Assembly: GCA_013178295.1 (NCBI GenBank)
Contig: JABLWW010000016.1
Span: 48,021 to 112,020, forward strand
DNA length: 64,000 nucleotides
Reading direction: 5' to 3'
Origin: Anaerolineae bacterium
Lineage (GTDB): Bacteria > Chloroflexota > Anaerolineae > Anaerolineales > Anaerolineaceae
Part shown: positions 1 to 7,762 of the stretch, piece after piece
How positions within the stretch are numbered: the first letter of the stretch is position 1
Layout of the letters: every line of letters begins with the position of its first letter
The notes under the pieces: generated by a model
Told to the model about the DNA's origin: nothing
The model's database searches: none
The model's input: only the letters and a program-made list of their open reading frames with translations
Translations under genes and position numbers: made by a program

Positions 1-790
1 CGCCAAATAAGGGGATCGCCAGAAGTGCCGCAATGACTGGCTTGCCCAGCATGGACGGTGCTACGGTAGATGCGGGCAGATGACCAAGGGCGTATCCCAT
101 GCTGTAGTAGCCAAGCACTTGAGATACCAGTGCCGCTCCCAGAAAAACTAGATACGTCTGCAGCGGGTAACCCGTTAACGCTGCGCCCGATACTGAGTTG
201 AGAACCAGTAAGGTCAGGGCACACATCAGCGTCGCAATCCAAGTGTAACTGACGGTGTGCAGATATTTGCGACCAAACTGGGCTGCGACGAAGTAACCGC
301 CATAGAAAAAGCTGGATAGCAGCCCAAGAATATCACCTGAACCCAGGTGTGGATGACGGATCAGATCGTTGCCCAGGATGATCCCCGCGCCGGTTAGCGC
401 CAGGAACAGCCCTGCCCAGAAAATTCCTCTCAGTTTTTCTTTGAGGATGAGCAGGGCAAAGAGGGCAACCCACAGGGGAGCCATGCTGTTGAAATAGGTG
501 GCATTGGCGATTTTGGTAGTGAGCACTGCCGCGCTCCAGGCCGCCTGGTCAAGGGCGATAAACAACCCGCCTAGCAGTGCAAAAAGCAGCCCTTTGACGG
601 GCAAGGCAAAAAGGGAATTCTCATGTCTTGCCTGGCGCAGGAAAACTGGGAAAAGCAGGAGGGTGGCTATACTGGTGCGATAAAATACGGTTACGCTGCC
701 AGGCGCGTTTGCCCAACGGATGAACATGGCGCCGATAGCGGTAGCGATCACTGCGCTTGCCAGGGCAAGATATGGCAAAGCTTTTTGCAT
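1..790 (-). CDS. EamA/DMT-family permease, 3' end cut off by window edge
   Basis: Multi-pass inner-membrane carrier of the drug/metabolite transporter superfamily; the substrate cannot be read from sequence. Reading from the ATG at 790 gives MQKALPYLALASAVIATAIG and continues open for about 263 codons to the window edge. The early AMFIRWANAPGS segment is typical of the first EamA repeat, and hydrophobic stretches alternate with short loops throughout (for example around SSFFYGGYFVAAQFGRKY in the second repeat). EamA proteins are usually about 290-300 residues, so only the last helix or so is missing. It starts 30 bases after the stop of the aminotransferase on the same strand, so the two may share a transcript. 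Family assignment is firm, function unknown. Confidence 0.82.
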   Translation of the reverse strand, partial: MQKALPYLALASAVIATAIGAMFIRWANAPGSVTVFYRTSIATLLLFPVFLRQARHENSLFALPVKGLLFALLGGLFIALDQAAWSAAVLTTKIANATYFNSMAPLWVALFALLILKEKLRGIFWAGLFLALTGAGIILGNDLIRHPHLGSGDILGLLSSFFYGGYFVAAQFGRKYLHTVSYTWIATLMCALTLLVLNSVSGAALTGYPLQTYLVFLGAALVSQVLGYYSMGYALGHLPASTVAPSMLGKPVIAALLAIPLFG

Positions 791-820
791 GTTTGCCGTG
801 TATGCACTTTGAAAGCCGGG

Positions 821-2176
821 TCAGCCGAACAGTGTCTTGACTGCCTCGCCAAACACTTGCGTATGGTAGTCTATGTCTTCCTCACTGGTATCGCGCGACA
901 TCAGTGCCATGTTGTGGAAGGGAGTCATCAAAATACGGCGGTTGAGGGCAAAGAGGTGCATATACCGATCGAGTTCGGCATCAATTGCCGCGGCTGCCTC
1001 GCCGCCGTTGCGCGGTGGGTTCTGGCGAAACCAGTATTCCACCCGCCCACCAAGCCGCTTAACGACCCATGGCAGATCCCATTCCTGAATGATGGAAACC
1101 ACCCCGGCTTCAAAGCGTTCTCCCAAACGCAGAGTCTTTTCGTATGCTGCGGGCGTGAGGACATGTTCCAGCGTGGCGCGCATGGCCGCCACTGAAAGGG
1201 CGTTACCGGCAAGTGTGCCGCCAATCCCTCCCACATCGGCGTCCTCAATTTCGAGTTTTGCCATGAACTTTTCATTGACTTCGGCAGTAAATCCATAGAC
1301 GGCAGCTGGAATGCCGCCTGCGATGGGTTTGCCCAGGGTGAGCATATCGGGTTTAAGATTGTGGGCGGCGGTGTACCCGCCAGGTCCGGCGCAGATGGTA
1401 TGTGTTTCGTCAATAATCAAGATTGTGCCCGTGCGGCGGGTGATTTCTCGCAGGGCTTCGTGATATCCTGGTTCTGGATGAATGATGCCAATATTGGTCA
1501 TCACCGGTTCTGCGAGCACGGCTGCCACATCACGGGGCGCGAGGGCGCGTTCCAGCGCTGCAAGGTCGTTGAACTCGATCACTTTAGTTGTCAACGTGGG
1601 GTCAATGGGTGGTCCAAGGTTGTTGCGCCGTGAAGAGGGCTGTCCATATTCGTCAAGGGTAATATAGCTCTCGTCCACTGTCCCATGGTAGCAATAATTG
1701 AAAACAAGCACTTTTGGGCGCTGGGTGATGTGCCGCGCCATGCGCAGAGCAAAACGGTTGGCGTCCGTTGCGGTCAGGGCAAGCTGCCAGTAAGGAAGTC
1801 CAAAGCGCCGTGTCAATTCTTCCCCGACCCAGATAATGTCTTCAATGGGTAGCATCAGGGTGATGCCGCGCTCAGCCTGCTGGCGAATGGCTTGGATTGT
1901 TTCTGCAGGGGCATGCCCCGTCATGGCGCCGGTATCGCCCAGACAAAAGTCAATGTATTCAAACCCATCCACGCATTTGAAATGGGCTCCTTTTGCCTCA
2001 CGGACGAAAACGGGGAAATTGCCTGCCCAGCGCACCATCCAGAGCATGGGCACGCCGCCCTGCCAATGGGCGCGTGCCTGACGGTAGAGGTGTTGGGAAC
2101 GCGGATGTTCCTTTAGAAAGCGCTCTTCCTCTGCTTTGAGCAGTTCTTCGAGCCGGGTACGGTTGAGTATACGCAT
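821..2176 (-). CDS. Class III PLP aminotransferase (glutamate-1-semialdehyde aminomutase-like)
   Basis: A 451-residue fold-type I PLP enzyme. The cofactor aspartate lies in LIIDETHT near residue 255 and the Schiff-base lysine in TLGKPIAGG near residue 283, both intact. The DFCLGDTGAMTGHAP segment near the N-terminus resembles glutamate-1-semialdehyde 2,1-aminomutases and related omega-aminotransferases, and the length fits. True HemL would be expected in a tetrapyrrole gene context. Here the only partner is the downstream EamA transporter, so I infer an amino-acid or amine transaminase rather than HemL. The start is supported by GGAG about 10 bases upstream of the ATG. Confidence 0.85.
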   Translation of the reverse strand: MRILNRTRLEELLKAEEERFLKEHPRSQHLYRQARAHWQGGVPMLWMVRWAGNFPVFVREAKGAHFKCVDGFEYIDFCLGDTGAMTGHAPAETIQAIRQQAERGITLMLPIEDIIWVGEELTRRFGLPYWQLALTATDANRFALRMARHITQRPKVLVFNYCYHGTVDESYITLDEYGQPSSRRNNLGPPIDPTLTTKVIEFNDLAALERALAPRDVAAVLAEPVMTNIGIIHPEPGYHEALREITRRTGTILIIDETHTICAGPGGYTAAHNLKPDMLTLGKPIAGGIPAAVYGFTAEVNEKFMAKLEIEDADVGGIGGTLAGNALSVAAMRATLEHVLTPAAYEKTLRLGERFEAGVVSIIQEWDLPWVVKRLGGRVEYWFRQNPPRNGGEAAAAIDAELDRYMHLFALNRRILMTPFHNMALMSRDTSEEDIDYHTQVFGEAVKTLFG

Positions 2177-2372
2177 CTCATCATCTCCAATTTGTTAGAA
2201 GGGTAAGGTGATTTGTGAAATACCAGAGGTTCACACAACAGCAGGGGGTTGGGTACTATGTTAGAGGGAAATACGAGAATAGAAAAGTAACATTGGTCAC
2301 CTTCATACAAGCCGTTTGACGTGAAAAAGCGGTTTTGCAGGGTTGAAATGATGGTGTAGCCATGCGACGGAT

Positions 2373-4019
2373 ATGCTTTATAATAGCGCTGTGAATAATT
2401 TTACAACATCAACCGTAGCAATGACCTCTGAAGCAGTTGCGCGCCAGGCGCAGGAGTTGGCTGCGTTATATGCCACCGTCGCCGAAATCAATTCACAACG
2501 CGACTTGAAGGCGTTGCTTAACGCTATCATTGAACGTGCTGTCAAGCTGACAGGGGCTTCTTCTGGCGGGTTGTATCTGATCGAGCCGGACAATAAAACC
2601 CTGCGTTTTGTGGTGGGGTATAATATGCCGGAGGTGTTTATTGGTATCAAGCTCACTGTGGGAAAGGGAGTAACAGGTCGGGCAGCCAGTCTTGGTGTGC
2701 CTGTGCTGAGCGGCGGTCAGGGCGGTTGGAAGGGGCGGGCGCGGGTTTCTCTGGGAGGAGCGCTGGTGCGCCGTGCGCTGGCGGTGCCGCTTAAGTTGGG
2801 AGAAAAAGTTATTGGGGTAATTAGCCTTAGCGACGAAGTAAACATCGAGGAGTTTGGCGAACAGGATATCCGTCTGGTGGGGTTGTTTGCTCATCAGGCT
2901 GCACTGGCGGTGGAAAAAGCCCGTTTGTACGAAGAAGAGCGCCAACGCAGTTATGCGCTGGAGCGCTCTAATCGTCTTGTTGCGGCATTGAGCCGGGTTG
3001 GCACGTTAATGCAGGCTACTTTAGATGCTTCACAGATGATGGAGACCGTTGGCTCTGAGCTAAAGCAGATGGGAATTGATATCCTGATTGCCTTGCTGGA
3101 GAATCAGACACCCTATCTAACGTTGCAGTATGTCTCTGCGGCGGCGAAAGCGCTGACAAAAATTGAGAAAGATTTAGGTATTGCGCTTGTGGGATGGCGC
3201 TTCCCGCAAGCTGCTCTGGCAGCGGAAGGTGTCTTGAACACAGGCGGCTATCTGTATATCTCTGATGCACGTTTGTTTTATCAGGGTGTTTTTGCTGACC
3301 TGTCTCGCGATTCTCTGCGGCGTGTGATGCGTCTGTTAGGGGTCACCAGAGGTAAGGGAGTGCTCTGTCTGCCGATGACGGTCAAGGAGCAGGCGCTGGG
3401 AGTGGTTTGTGTGTGGGGGGAAGATATCCATGAGCAGGATGCGCCAGCTTTTTCGATTTTTGCCAACCAGACGGCAGTAACATTAGAAAACAGCCGCCTC
3501 TATGCCGAGTTGCAGAAGCAGGCTTTGCATGATGAGCTTACAGGTTTGTACAACCGCCGCGGATTTTTCATGCTGGCAGAACAGCAATTGAAGATATCCA
3601 AACGCTTAATGACCCCTTTCCATCTTATCTTCATTGACATGGATCGTCTCAAGGTCATTAATGATACGTTTGGGCATCAGGAAGGCGACCAGGCGCTGAT
3701 TGACGCTGCAAATGTGCTCAGGCAAACCTTCCGAGCGTCGGATATTATTGCCCGTATCGGGGGAGATGAATTTGTGGTGATTGTTACCACCGCTTCGGAA
3801 AACTCTTTGGATATTGTCATGGAGCGACTTACGAAAAACATAGATATGCTCAACCGGACGCCTGGGCGCAAATACTCCCTATCCATGAGCAGGGGGATTA
3901 TCCCCTGCTCGCCGGGGCAGAGCGAGACCATTGATGGATTGCTGTCGCAAGCGGATGCGCTGATGTACGCTCAGAAGCGGATCAGGAAGCTCGAACTGAT
4001 TGGCGCAGAGCAAGCATAG
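2373..4019 (+). CDS. GAF-GAF-GGDEF diguanylate cyclase
   Basis: Cytoplasmic sensor enzyme predicted to make cyclic di-GMP from two GTP. The order is a GAF domain (about residues 35-185), a second more divergent GAF (about 205-380) and a C-terminal GGDEF domain (about 390-545). The active-site GGDEF motif is intact at residues 463-467. An RxxD inhibitory site (RASD, 454-457) sits exactly five residues upstream, so product inhibition is expected. No EAL or HD-GYP domain is attached and no transmembrane helix is evident. The start is uncertain: a TATAAT at 2379-2384 lies inside the proposed reading frame. If that is the real -10 element, translation would begin at GTG 2391 (essentially leaderless) or ATG 2421. 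The 3' end overlaps the convergent GT87 gene by 38 bases. Confidence 0.9.
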   Translation: MLYNSAVNNFTTSTVAMTSEAVARQAQELAALYATVAEINSQRDLKALLNAIIERAVKLTGASSGGLYLIEPDNKTLRFVVGYNMPEVFIGIKLTVGKGVTGRAASLGVPVLSGGQGGWKGRARVSLGGALVRRALAVPLKLGEKVIGVISLSDEVNIEEFGEQDIRLVGLFAHQAALAVEKARLYEEERQRSYALERSNRLVAALSRVGTLMQATLDASQMMETVGSELKQMGIDILIALLENQTPYLTLQYVSAAAKALTKIEKDLGIALVGWRFPQAALAAEGVLNTGGYLYISDARLFYQGVFADLSRDSLRRVMRLLGVTRGKGVLCLPMTVKEQALGVVCVWGEDIHEQDAPAFSIFANQTAVTLENSRLYAELQKQALHDELTGLYNRRGFFMLAEQQLKISKRLMTPFHLIFIDMDRLKVINDTFGHQEGDQALIDAANVLRQTFRASDIIARIGGDEFVVIVTTASENSLDIVMERLTKNIDMLNRTPGRKYSLSMSRGIIPCSPGQSETIDGLLSQADALMYAQKRIRKLELIGAEQA

Positions 4020-5193
4020 CACCCGGTTTGACCAGTGTTGCGCCCAGAAAGATAACGCACAGGGTTGCCCCGAGCATATTTGTTGCGTTTAAGATCACTC
4101 CTTCCATAACCACACTGTTTGTTCCCAGCAAGGCAAGGCTCATCCCTGCCGCTGTCCACCAGCGGCTGTTTCTAATCAGGTAAGGTGTCAGTGTGGCGAG
4201 GGGCAGGATGAACCAGACGTAAGCCATGATCCAAGCATAGCCCGAGAACAGCAGTGTGAAGGCGGTATTGATGGTGAAAAAGGCCATGATGGCGAATCTG
4301 GATTGAGGGGATTGAAAATCATTGGTGGTTGTGCCCGAGACAGCGGTCTGTCTTTTTCCTGACCACCACGCAAATAGAACCAGGATACCCATGCCGCATA
4401 TCGTCAACAGGCGCGGGAGATAGCGATCCCCGGCAAAAAAGCGCAAAGGGGTCTGGTTGTAAGCGAAGGGATCGCTTTTGGTTTGAGCGGGTAAAACTTC
4501 CAGGGCGTAGGCGCGGTACCAGTCGGGGCTGACAAAGAGAAAGGAGATCAATATCAGCAAGCAAATTGCCGCTGTGAAACGGATCAGATACTTCCAATCG
4601 CGCAGAAAAACGACATAGGTAATCAAAAGAAAAACGGGGTTGAGTTTTATCAATGCCGCCAGAGCCAGCAACAGGGCAGAGATGTTCTTGCGCCGTTGCA
4701 TATATGCAATCAGGCTGGCAAAGTTCAGGCTGCCAACCAGCAGGTCAATTTGCCCCTGACGGATAAGATATGCAAAGGGGTAGGAAATCAACAGCATGGC
4801 GCATACCAAAGCCAGAATAGGAAAACGGTCATGCACAGGAGAAGACCATATTGCCCACGCCAGGACGAGAGAAAAAACAGACAGGTATATTGCCAGCCAG
4901 AGATGGCGGGCGCTGTCATAATCCATCTTTGCCAGCATGCCATATAATGGCACCATCGTCGGCGGATATTTGTATGTTTGCCCGTCTCTTGTGCCTGCGT
5001 ACGGCTCTTTGCCAAGATTGTAAGCTTGACCGCCGCGATAGTAGGCGTAAAAATCCACATTTGCCACGCCCATCGAGGGGCTGGTCAGGTTGAAATATCC
5101 GCTCAGGGTGGGAAGGCGATAGTTGACAAAGAACAGGACAATCAGACTGGCATACACCAGATAGCGATTGCGGGCTATCAAATTTTCTTTCAC
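3982..5193 (-). CDS. GT87-family (DUF2029) mannosyltransferase-like membrane protein
   Basis: Integral membrane glycosyltransferase of the GT-C fold, GT87 family, which transfers sugars (mannose in characterised actinobacterial members) from polyprenyl-phosphate donors on the outer face of the membrane. The protein is about 403 residues with around ten hydrophobic segments. An early loop contains NVDFYAYYRGGQAYNLGKEPY followed by TYKYPPTMVPLYG, the family's acidic and KYPP signatures. The frame is open further upstream, but that would overlap the Fe-S gene. I prefer GTG at 5193, which gives VKENLIARNRYLVYASLIVL and 19 bases of spacing to the upstream stop. Acceptor unknown. Confidence 0.82.
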   Translation of the reverse strand: MKENLIARNRYLVYASLIVLFFVNYRLPTLSGYFNLTSPSMGVANVDFYAYYRGGQAYNLGKEPYAGTRDGQTYKYPPTMVPLYGMLAKMDYDSARHLWLAIYLSVFSLVLAWAIWSSPVHDRFPILALVCAMLLISYPFAYLIRQGQIDLLVGSLNFASLIAYMQRRKNISALLLALAALIKLNPVFLLITYVVFLRDWKYLIRFTAAICLLILISFLFVSPDWYRAYALEVLPAQTKSDPFAYNQTPLRFFAGDRYLPRLLTICGMGILVLFAWWSGKRQTAVSGTTTNDFQSPQSRFAIMAFFTINTAFTLLFSGYAWIMAYVWFILPLATLTPYLIRNSRWWTAAGMSLALLGTNSVVMEGVILNATNMLGATLCVIFLGATLVKPGAMLALRQSVRAS

Positions 5194-5212
5194 ATGATTA
5201 CCCTGGTTAGTT

Positions 5213-6373
5213 TCAGGCTGTTTTCTTGCCGAGCAGCTTTCTTTTGATTGTCCCCAGAATAGCTTCATTGCGAAGTTTTGTCCACAATTCCTGGTTGGTG
5301 CGCGCCATCTTGGGCGGATTGGGGCGCAACACCATTTGCAGGGCGCCTTCCGGGCATGCGGCAACACATAGCCCACAGCCAATGCACGAGTCATAGTCAA
5401 CTTTGCGGGCACTGCCTGCCACCTTTACAGCAAAGGCGGGACAAACGCGCACACAGGCAAAATCGTGCGCACAGCGTTCCTCGTCATACACGACCATAAA
5501 ACGCGAGGGAGCGCCGATATTCTTTTTGTGATACTGAAGAGCATCCAAAACCGGGCAGCAACAGGAACAGCAGTTGCACAAGGCTTTGATTTTGCCCTCG
5601 CAGTTATCCACATTGTGCACCAGTCCCTCTTCCTCGCATTGATACAGGATTTGCATGGCTTCTTCGTAGGTTACCTGGCGAGCCACACCGCTTTCGATAA
5701 GGGATTGCGCGGCTTCGTTGAACATAAAGCAACACTCAGTGGTATGCTGGCAGCCCTTGCCGCGTTCTCTGGCAGCCAACCGGCAATAACATTCCGCTAC
5801 GGCAATCAATGGTTCTTTTTTGATGATTTCGGAAATGACATCAATGGGCAGAACCGTGCGCGGGTCAGGAATGGGGACATAGATAGGCAACTTGATCTTC
5901 CCGGCTGATTCGGTAATGGTTGCCTCAATGGGCAGCACACGGTAATAGGGGGTCTTTGTGGGCAAATTTTCCGAAGCGTTTTCGGCAAGGTCATTCCAGA
6001 ATTCGGCAAAGACTTTGGCTTGCTCGCTGCCTTTGCGCTTGCGCACCTGATGCTCTGCAACGAAAGCCGAATATGTGCGCTCATACACGCGCTTCCCGTC
6101 TTCAGGGAGGTTGTAAGAGTAAATGAAACCCTCGCTGTGGAGTTTTTGCAGCGCGTCTTGAAATGTCGAGGCGGTTATCTTTGCCCGTTTTGCTTTGGCT
6201 TCCAGTTGTTGCAGGCTGATATGACCGCTGAACGGCAGCAGAAAATAAACATGCAGGTCTGTTTCGCTCAGTATATTCTGGATGGCATTTTTGAGTGCCT
6301 CGCGATTCTTGATCTTACCCACCATGATCTCGTAGTAATTCAGCAGTTTGTCAAAAATGTCTTGTTTTGTCAT
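5213..6373 (-). CDS. 4Fe-4S ferredoxin-domain protein with N-terminal helical region
   Basis: About 386 residues, soluble. The N-terminal half has no recognisable enzyme domain; residues 45-110 look winged-helix-like. The middle contains cysteine-rich blocks (ECYCR, CQHTTECC and CNCCSCCCP). The C-terminus resembles a bacterial two-cluster ferredoxin. The second site is canonical CIGCGLCVAACPEGA, but the first reads CAHDFACVRVCP and lacks the usual CxxCxxC spacing, so it may hold an unusual or no cluster. I place the start at ATG 6373 because GAGG lies seven bases upstream; a TTG four codons earlier is open but has no ribosome site. A redox or metal-binding role is likely, partner unknown. Confidence 0.8.
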   Translation of the reverse strand: MTKQDIFDKLLNYYEIMVGKIKNREALKNAIQNILSETDLHVYFLLPFSGHISLQQLEAKAKRAKITASTFQDALQKLHSEGFIYSYNLPEDGKRVYERTYSAFVAEHQVRKRKGSEQAKVFAEFWNDLAENASENLPTKTPYYRVLPIEATITESAGKIKLPIYVPIPDPRTVLPIDVISEIIKKEPLIAVAECYCRLAARERGKGCQHTTECCFMFNEAAQSLIESGVARQVTYEEAMQILYQCEEEGLVHNVDNCEGKIKALCNCCSCCCPVLDALQYHKKNIGAPSRFMVVYDEERCAHDFACVRVCPAFAVKVAGSARKVDYDSCIGCGLCVAACPEGALQMVLRPNPPKMARTNQELWTKLRNEAILGTIKRKLLGKKTA

Positions 6374-6550
6374 ACCAGACCTCAATTGGAACTGCCAACG
6401 CGTTTCTGGTGAGAATTATACTTGATTTTCGGACTGGAAATTAAATCATCTTTCGATAAGCGGGCTGGGCAGACGGACGATATATGCAACATCTATGCAG
6501 GGTTGCCTGACAGCACATTGTCGAGATTGCGCTTTTTTGACTTGGGGGTT

Positions 6551-6581
6551 TTGACGATTTTGAAAAAATCTGTGATATAAT
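6551..6581 (+). promoter_or_regulatory. his operon promoter
   Basis: TTGACG at 6551-6556, a 19-base spacer, and TATAAT at 6576-6581 preceded by TGA, giving an extended -10 (TGATATAAT). Predicted transcription start about 6588-6590, which coincides with the AUG of the leader peptide. Confidence 0.75.
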
Positions 6582-6589
6582 CTTGTCCT

Positions 6590-6670
6590 ATGCCGTTCCG
6601 TCTGTTTTCTTGCCTGCATCATCATCATGTGGTTTTAACCTCCCCTCCGGGCAGGTCTGTTGGGCGTTGA
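6590..6670 (+). CDS. hisL: Histidine operon leader peptide (26 aa, HHHH)
   Basis: ATG 6590 to TGA 6668-6670 encodes MPFRLFSCLHHHHVVLTSPP followed by GRSVGR. Four consecutive CAT codons (6617-6628) sit in the middle of a 26-codon frame that lies between a strong promoter and an intrinsic terminator directly upstream of hisG. This is the layout of the E. coli and Salmonella hisL attenuator, in which scarcity of charged tRNA-His stalls the ribosome and favours an antiterminator. No Shine-Dalgarno is visible; the predicted transcription start is at or within two bases of the AUG, so translation may be leaderless. The stop codon lies just after the segment that could pair with the terminator's 5' arm, as an attenuator requires. 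Confidence 0.85.
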   Translation: MPFRLFSCLHHHHVVLTSPPGRSVGR

Positions 6671-6737
6671 TGTAAGACAGGCATTGTTGCATACAGGTTC
6701 ATCCAGACGCTCCCCGGAAGGGGAGCGTTTTATTTTT
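6613..6737 (+). promoter_or_regulatory. his attenuator (alternative RNA structures)
   Basis: Pairings I can see by eye: segment 1 CCUGC (6613-6617, at the first His codon) with segment 2 GCAGG (6651-6655). As alternatives, GUCUG (6655-6659) pairs with CAGAC (6704-6708), or GGGCGU (6662-6667) with ACGCUC (6707-6712); both sequester the 5' arm of the terminator. Stalling on the CAT run would block segment 1 and allow the antiterminator. Reading through to UGA 6668 would cover segment 2 and let the terminator form. Energies were not computed. Confidence 0.7.
6707..6737 (+). terminator. Intrinsic terminator of the his attenuator
   Basis: Nine-base-pair stem ACGCTCCCC (6707-6715) with GGGGAGCGT (6720-6728), loop GGAA, followed by TTTTATTTTT. 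It lies 18 bases upstream of the hisG start and after the leader-peptide stop. Confidence 0.9.
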
Positions 6738-6754
6738 CTGCTTAAGGAGTAGCA

Positions 6755-7759
6755 ATGATCACGGCTCAAAAAGAAATTCGGCTTGGTTTGCCCAGTAAGG
6801 GCCCTTTGTATGAACCCACGCTTAACTTGCTGGCGAGCGCCGGGCTTGCGGTACACAAGCCCAACCCGCGCCAGTACCGCGCTGAGATACCCGCCCTGCC
6901 GGGATTGGTGATTCTCTTCCAGCGTCCGGGGGACATTGTGGTCAGCGTGCGCGAGGGCAGCCTGGATTTTGGCATTACCGGTTGGGACGTTTTTTCGGAG
7001 CGGCGAGGTGATAATGGCAGGGTTTTACCGATTCACCCTGCGCTGGGTTATGGTTTTTGTACGCTGAACGTTATTGTGCCTGAGGTGCTCGAGCAGGTCA
7101 ACACGATGGCTGATCTGCGCGCCTGGCAGCAAGCACTTAACAGACCGCTGCGTGTGGCGACTAAATTCCCCAACCTGACGCGGGCATATCTTTTGGAGCA
7201 CGAGATCGCGCAGTTTGAGCTGATCTTTGCCGAGGGGACGCTGGAAATTGCCCCCGCCGTTGGGTTTGCTGATGTAGTTTCCGACCTGGTTTCGACGGGT
7301 ACTACTTTGCATGATAACCGTCTCAAAAAATTGAAGGATGGGCAGGTGCTTGCCTCGCAGGCTTGTCTGATTGCCAATCGAGAAAGTCTCAAAAGCTGTC
7401 CCCAAGCATTAGCACTGGCGCGGCAGCTTCTGGAATTTATTGTGGCACATCTGCGCGCCAGCGAGTGTGTGTCGGTTTTTGCCAACATGCGCGGTGAGAC
7501 ACCGGATGTTATTGCTGAGCGGATGTTCACCCAGCCGCTGCTGGGTGGGCTGCAGGGACCAACCATTTCGCCGGTGGTTTCCCGCGATGGGAGCAAGTGG
7601 TATGCGGTGCATCTGATTGTGCGTAAAGCCCAGCTTGTGCAGGCAATTGCCGGGTTGCGTCAGGTGGGCGGGAGTGGTGTTGTGGTTACCCCGGTTACGT
7701 ACATCTTTGAAGAAGAGCCACATGAATATTGCCAGATGCTCAAAATGCTGAAGGACTGA
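6755..7759 (+). CDS. hisG: ATP phosphoribosyltransferase, long form (HisG)
   Basis: First enzyme of histidine synthesis: condenses ATP with PRPP to phosphoribosyl-ATP. At 334 residues this is the long form. The catalytic PBP-like domains run to about residue 220, including the PRPP-binding segment FADVVSDLVSTGTTL. The C-terminal regulatory HisG_C domain follows (about 225-330), which normally gives feedback inhibition by histidine and removes the need for HisZ. AAGGAG lies seven bases upstream of the ATG. It is the first structural gene behind the attenuator and is followed by hisC after 3 bases. Confidence 0.96.
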   Translation: MITAQKEIRLGLPSKGPLYEPTLNLLASAGLAVHKPNPRQYRAEIPALPGLVILFQRPGDIVVSVREGSLDFGITGWDVFSERRGDNGRVLPIHPALGYGFCTLNVIVPEVLEQVNTMADLRAWQQALNRPLRVATKFPNLTRAYLLEHEIAQFELIFAEGTLEIAPAVGFADVVSDLVSTGTTLHDNRLKKLKDGQVLASQACLIANRESLKSCPQALALARQLLEFIVAHLRASECVSVFANMRGETPDVIAERMFTQPLLGGLQGPTISPVVSRDGSKWYAVHLIVRKAQLVQAIAGLRQVGGSGVVVTPVTYIFEEEPHEYCQMLKMLKD

Positions 7760-7762
7760 GCG

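Noticed and set aside
3982..5412. Longer reading of the GT87 gene extending into the Fe-S gene
   Set aside because: The extension has no membrane-protein character, overlaps a well-supported gene for 200 bases, and the GTG at 5193 starts the family's N-terminal helix.
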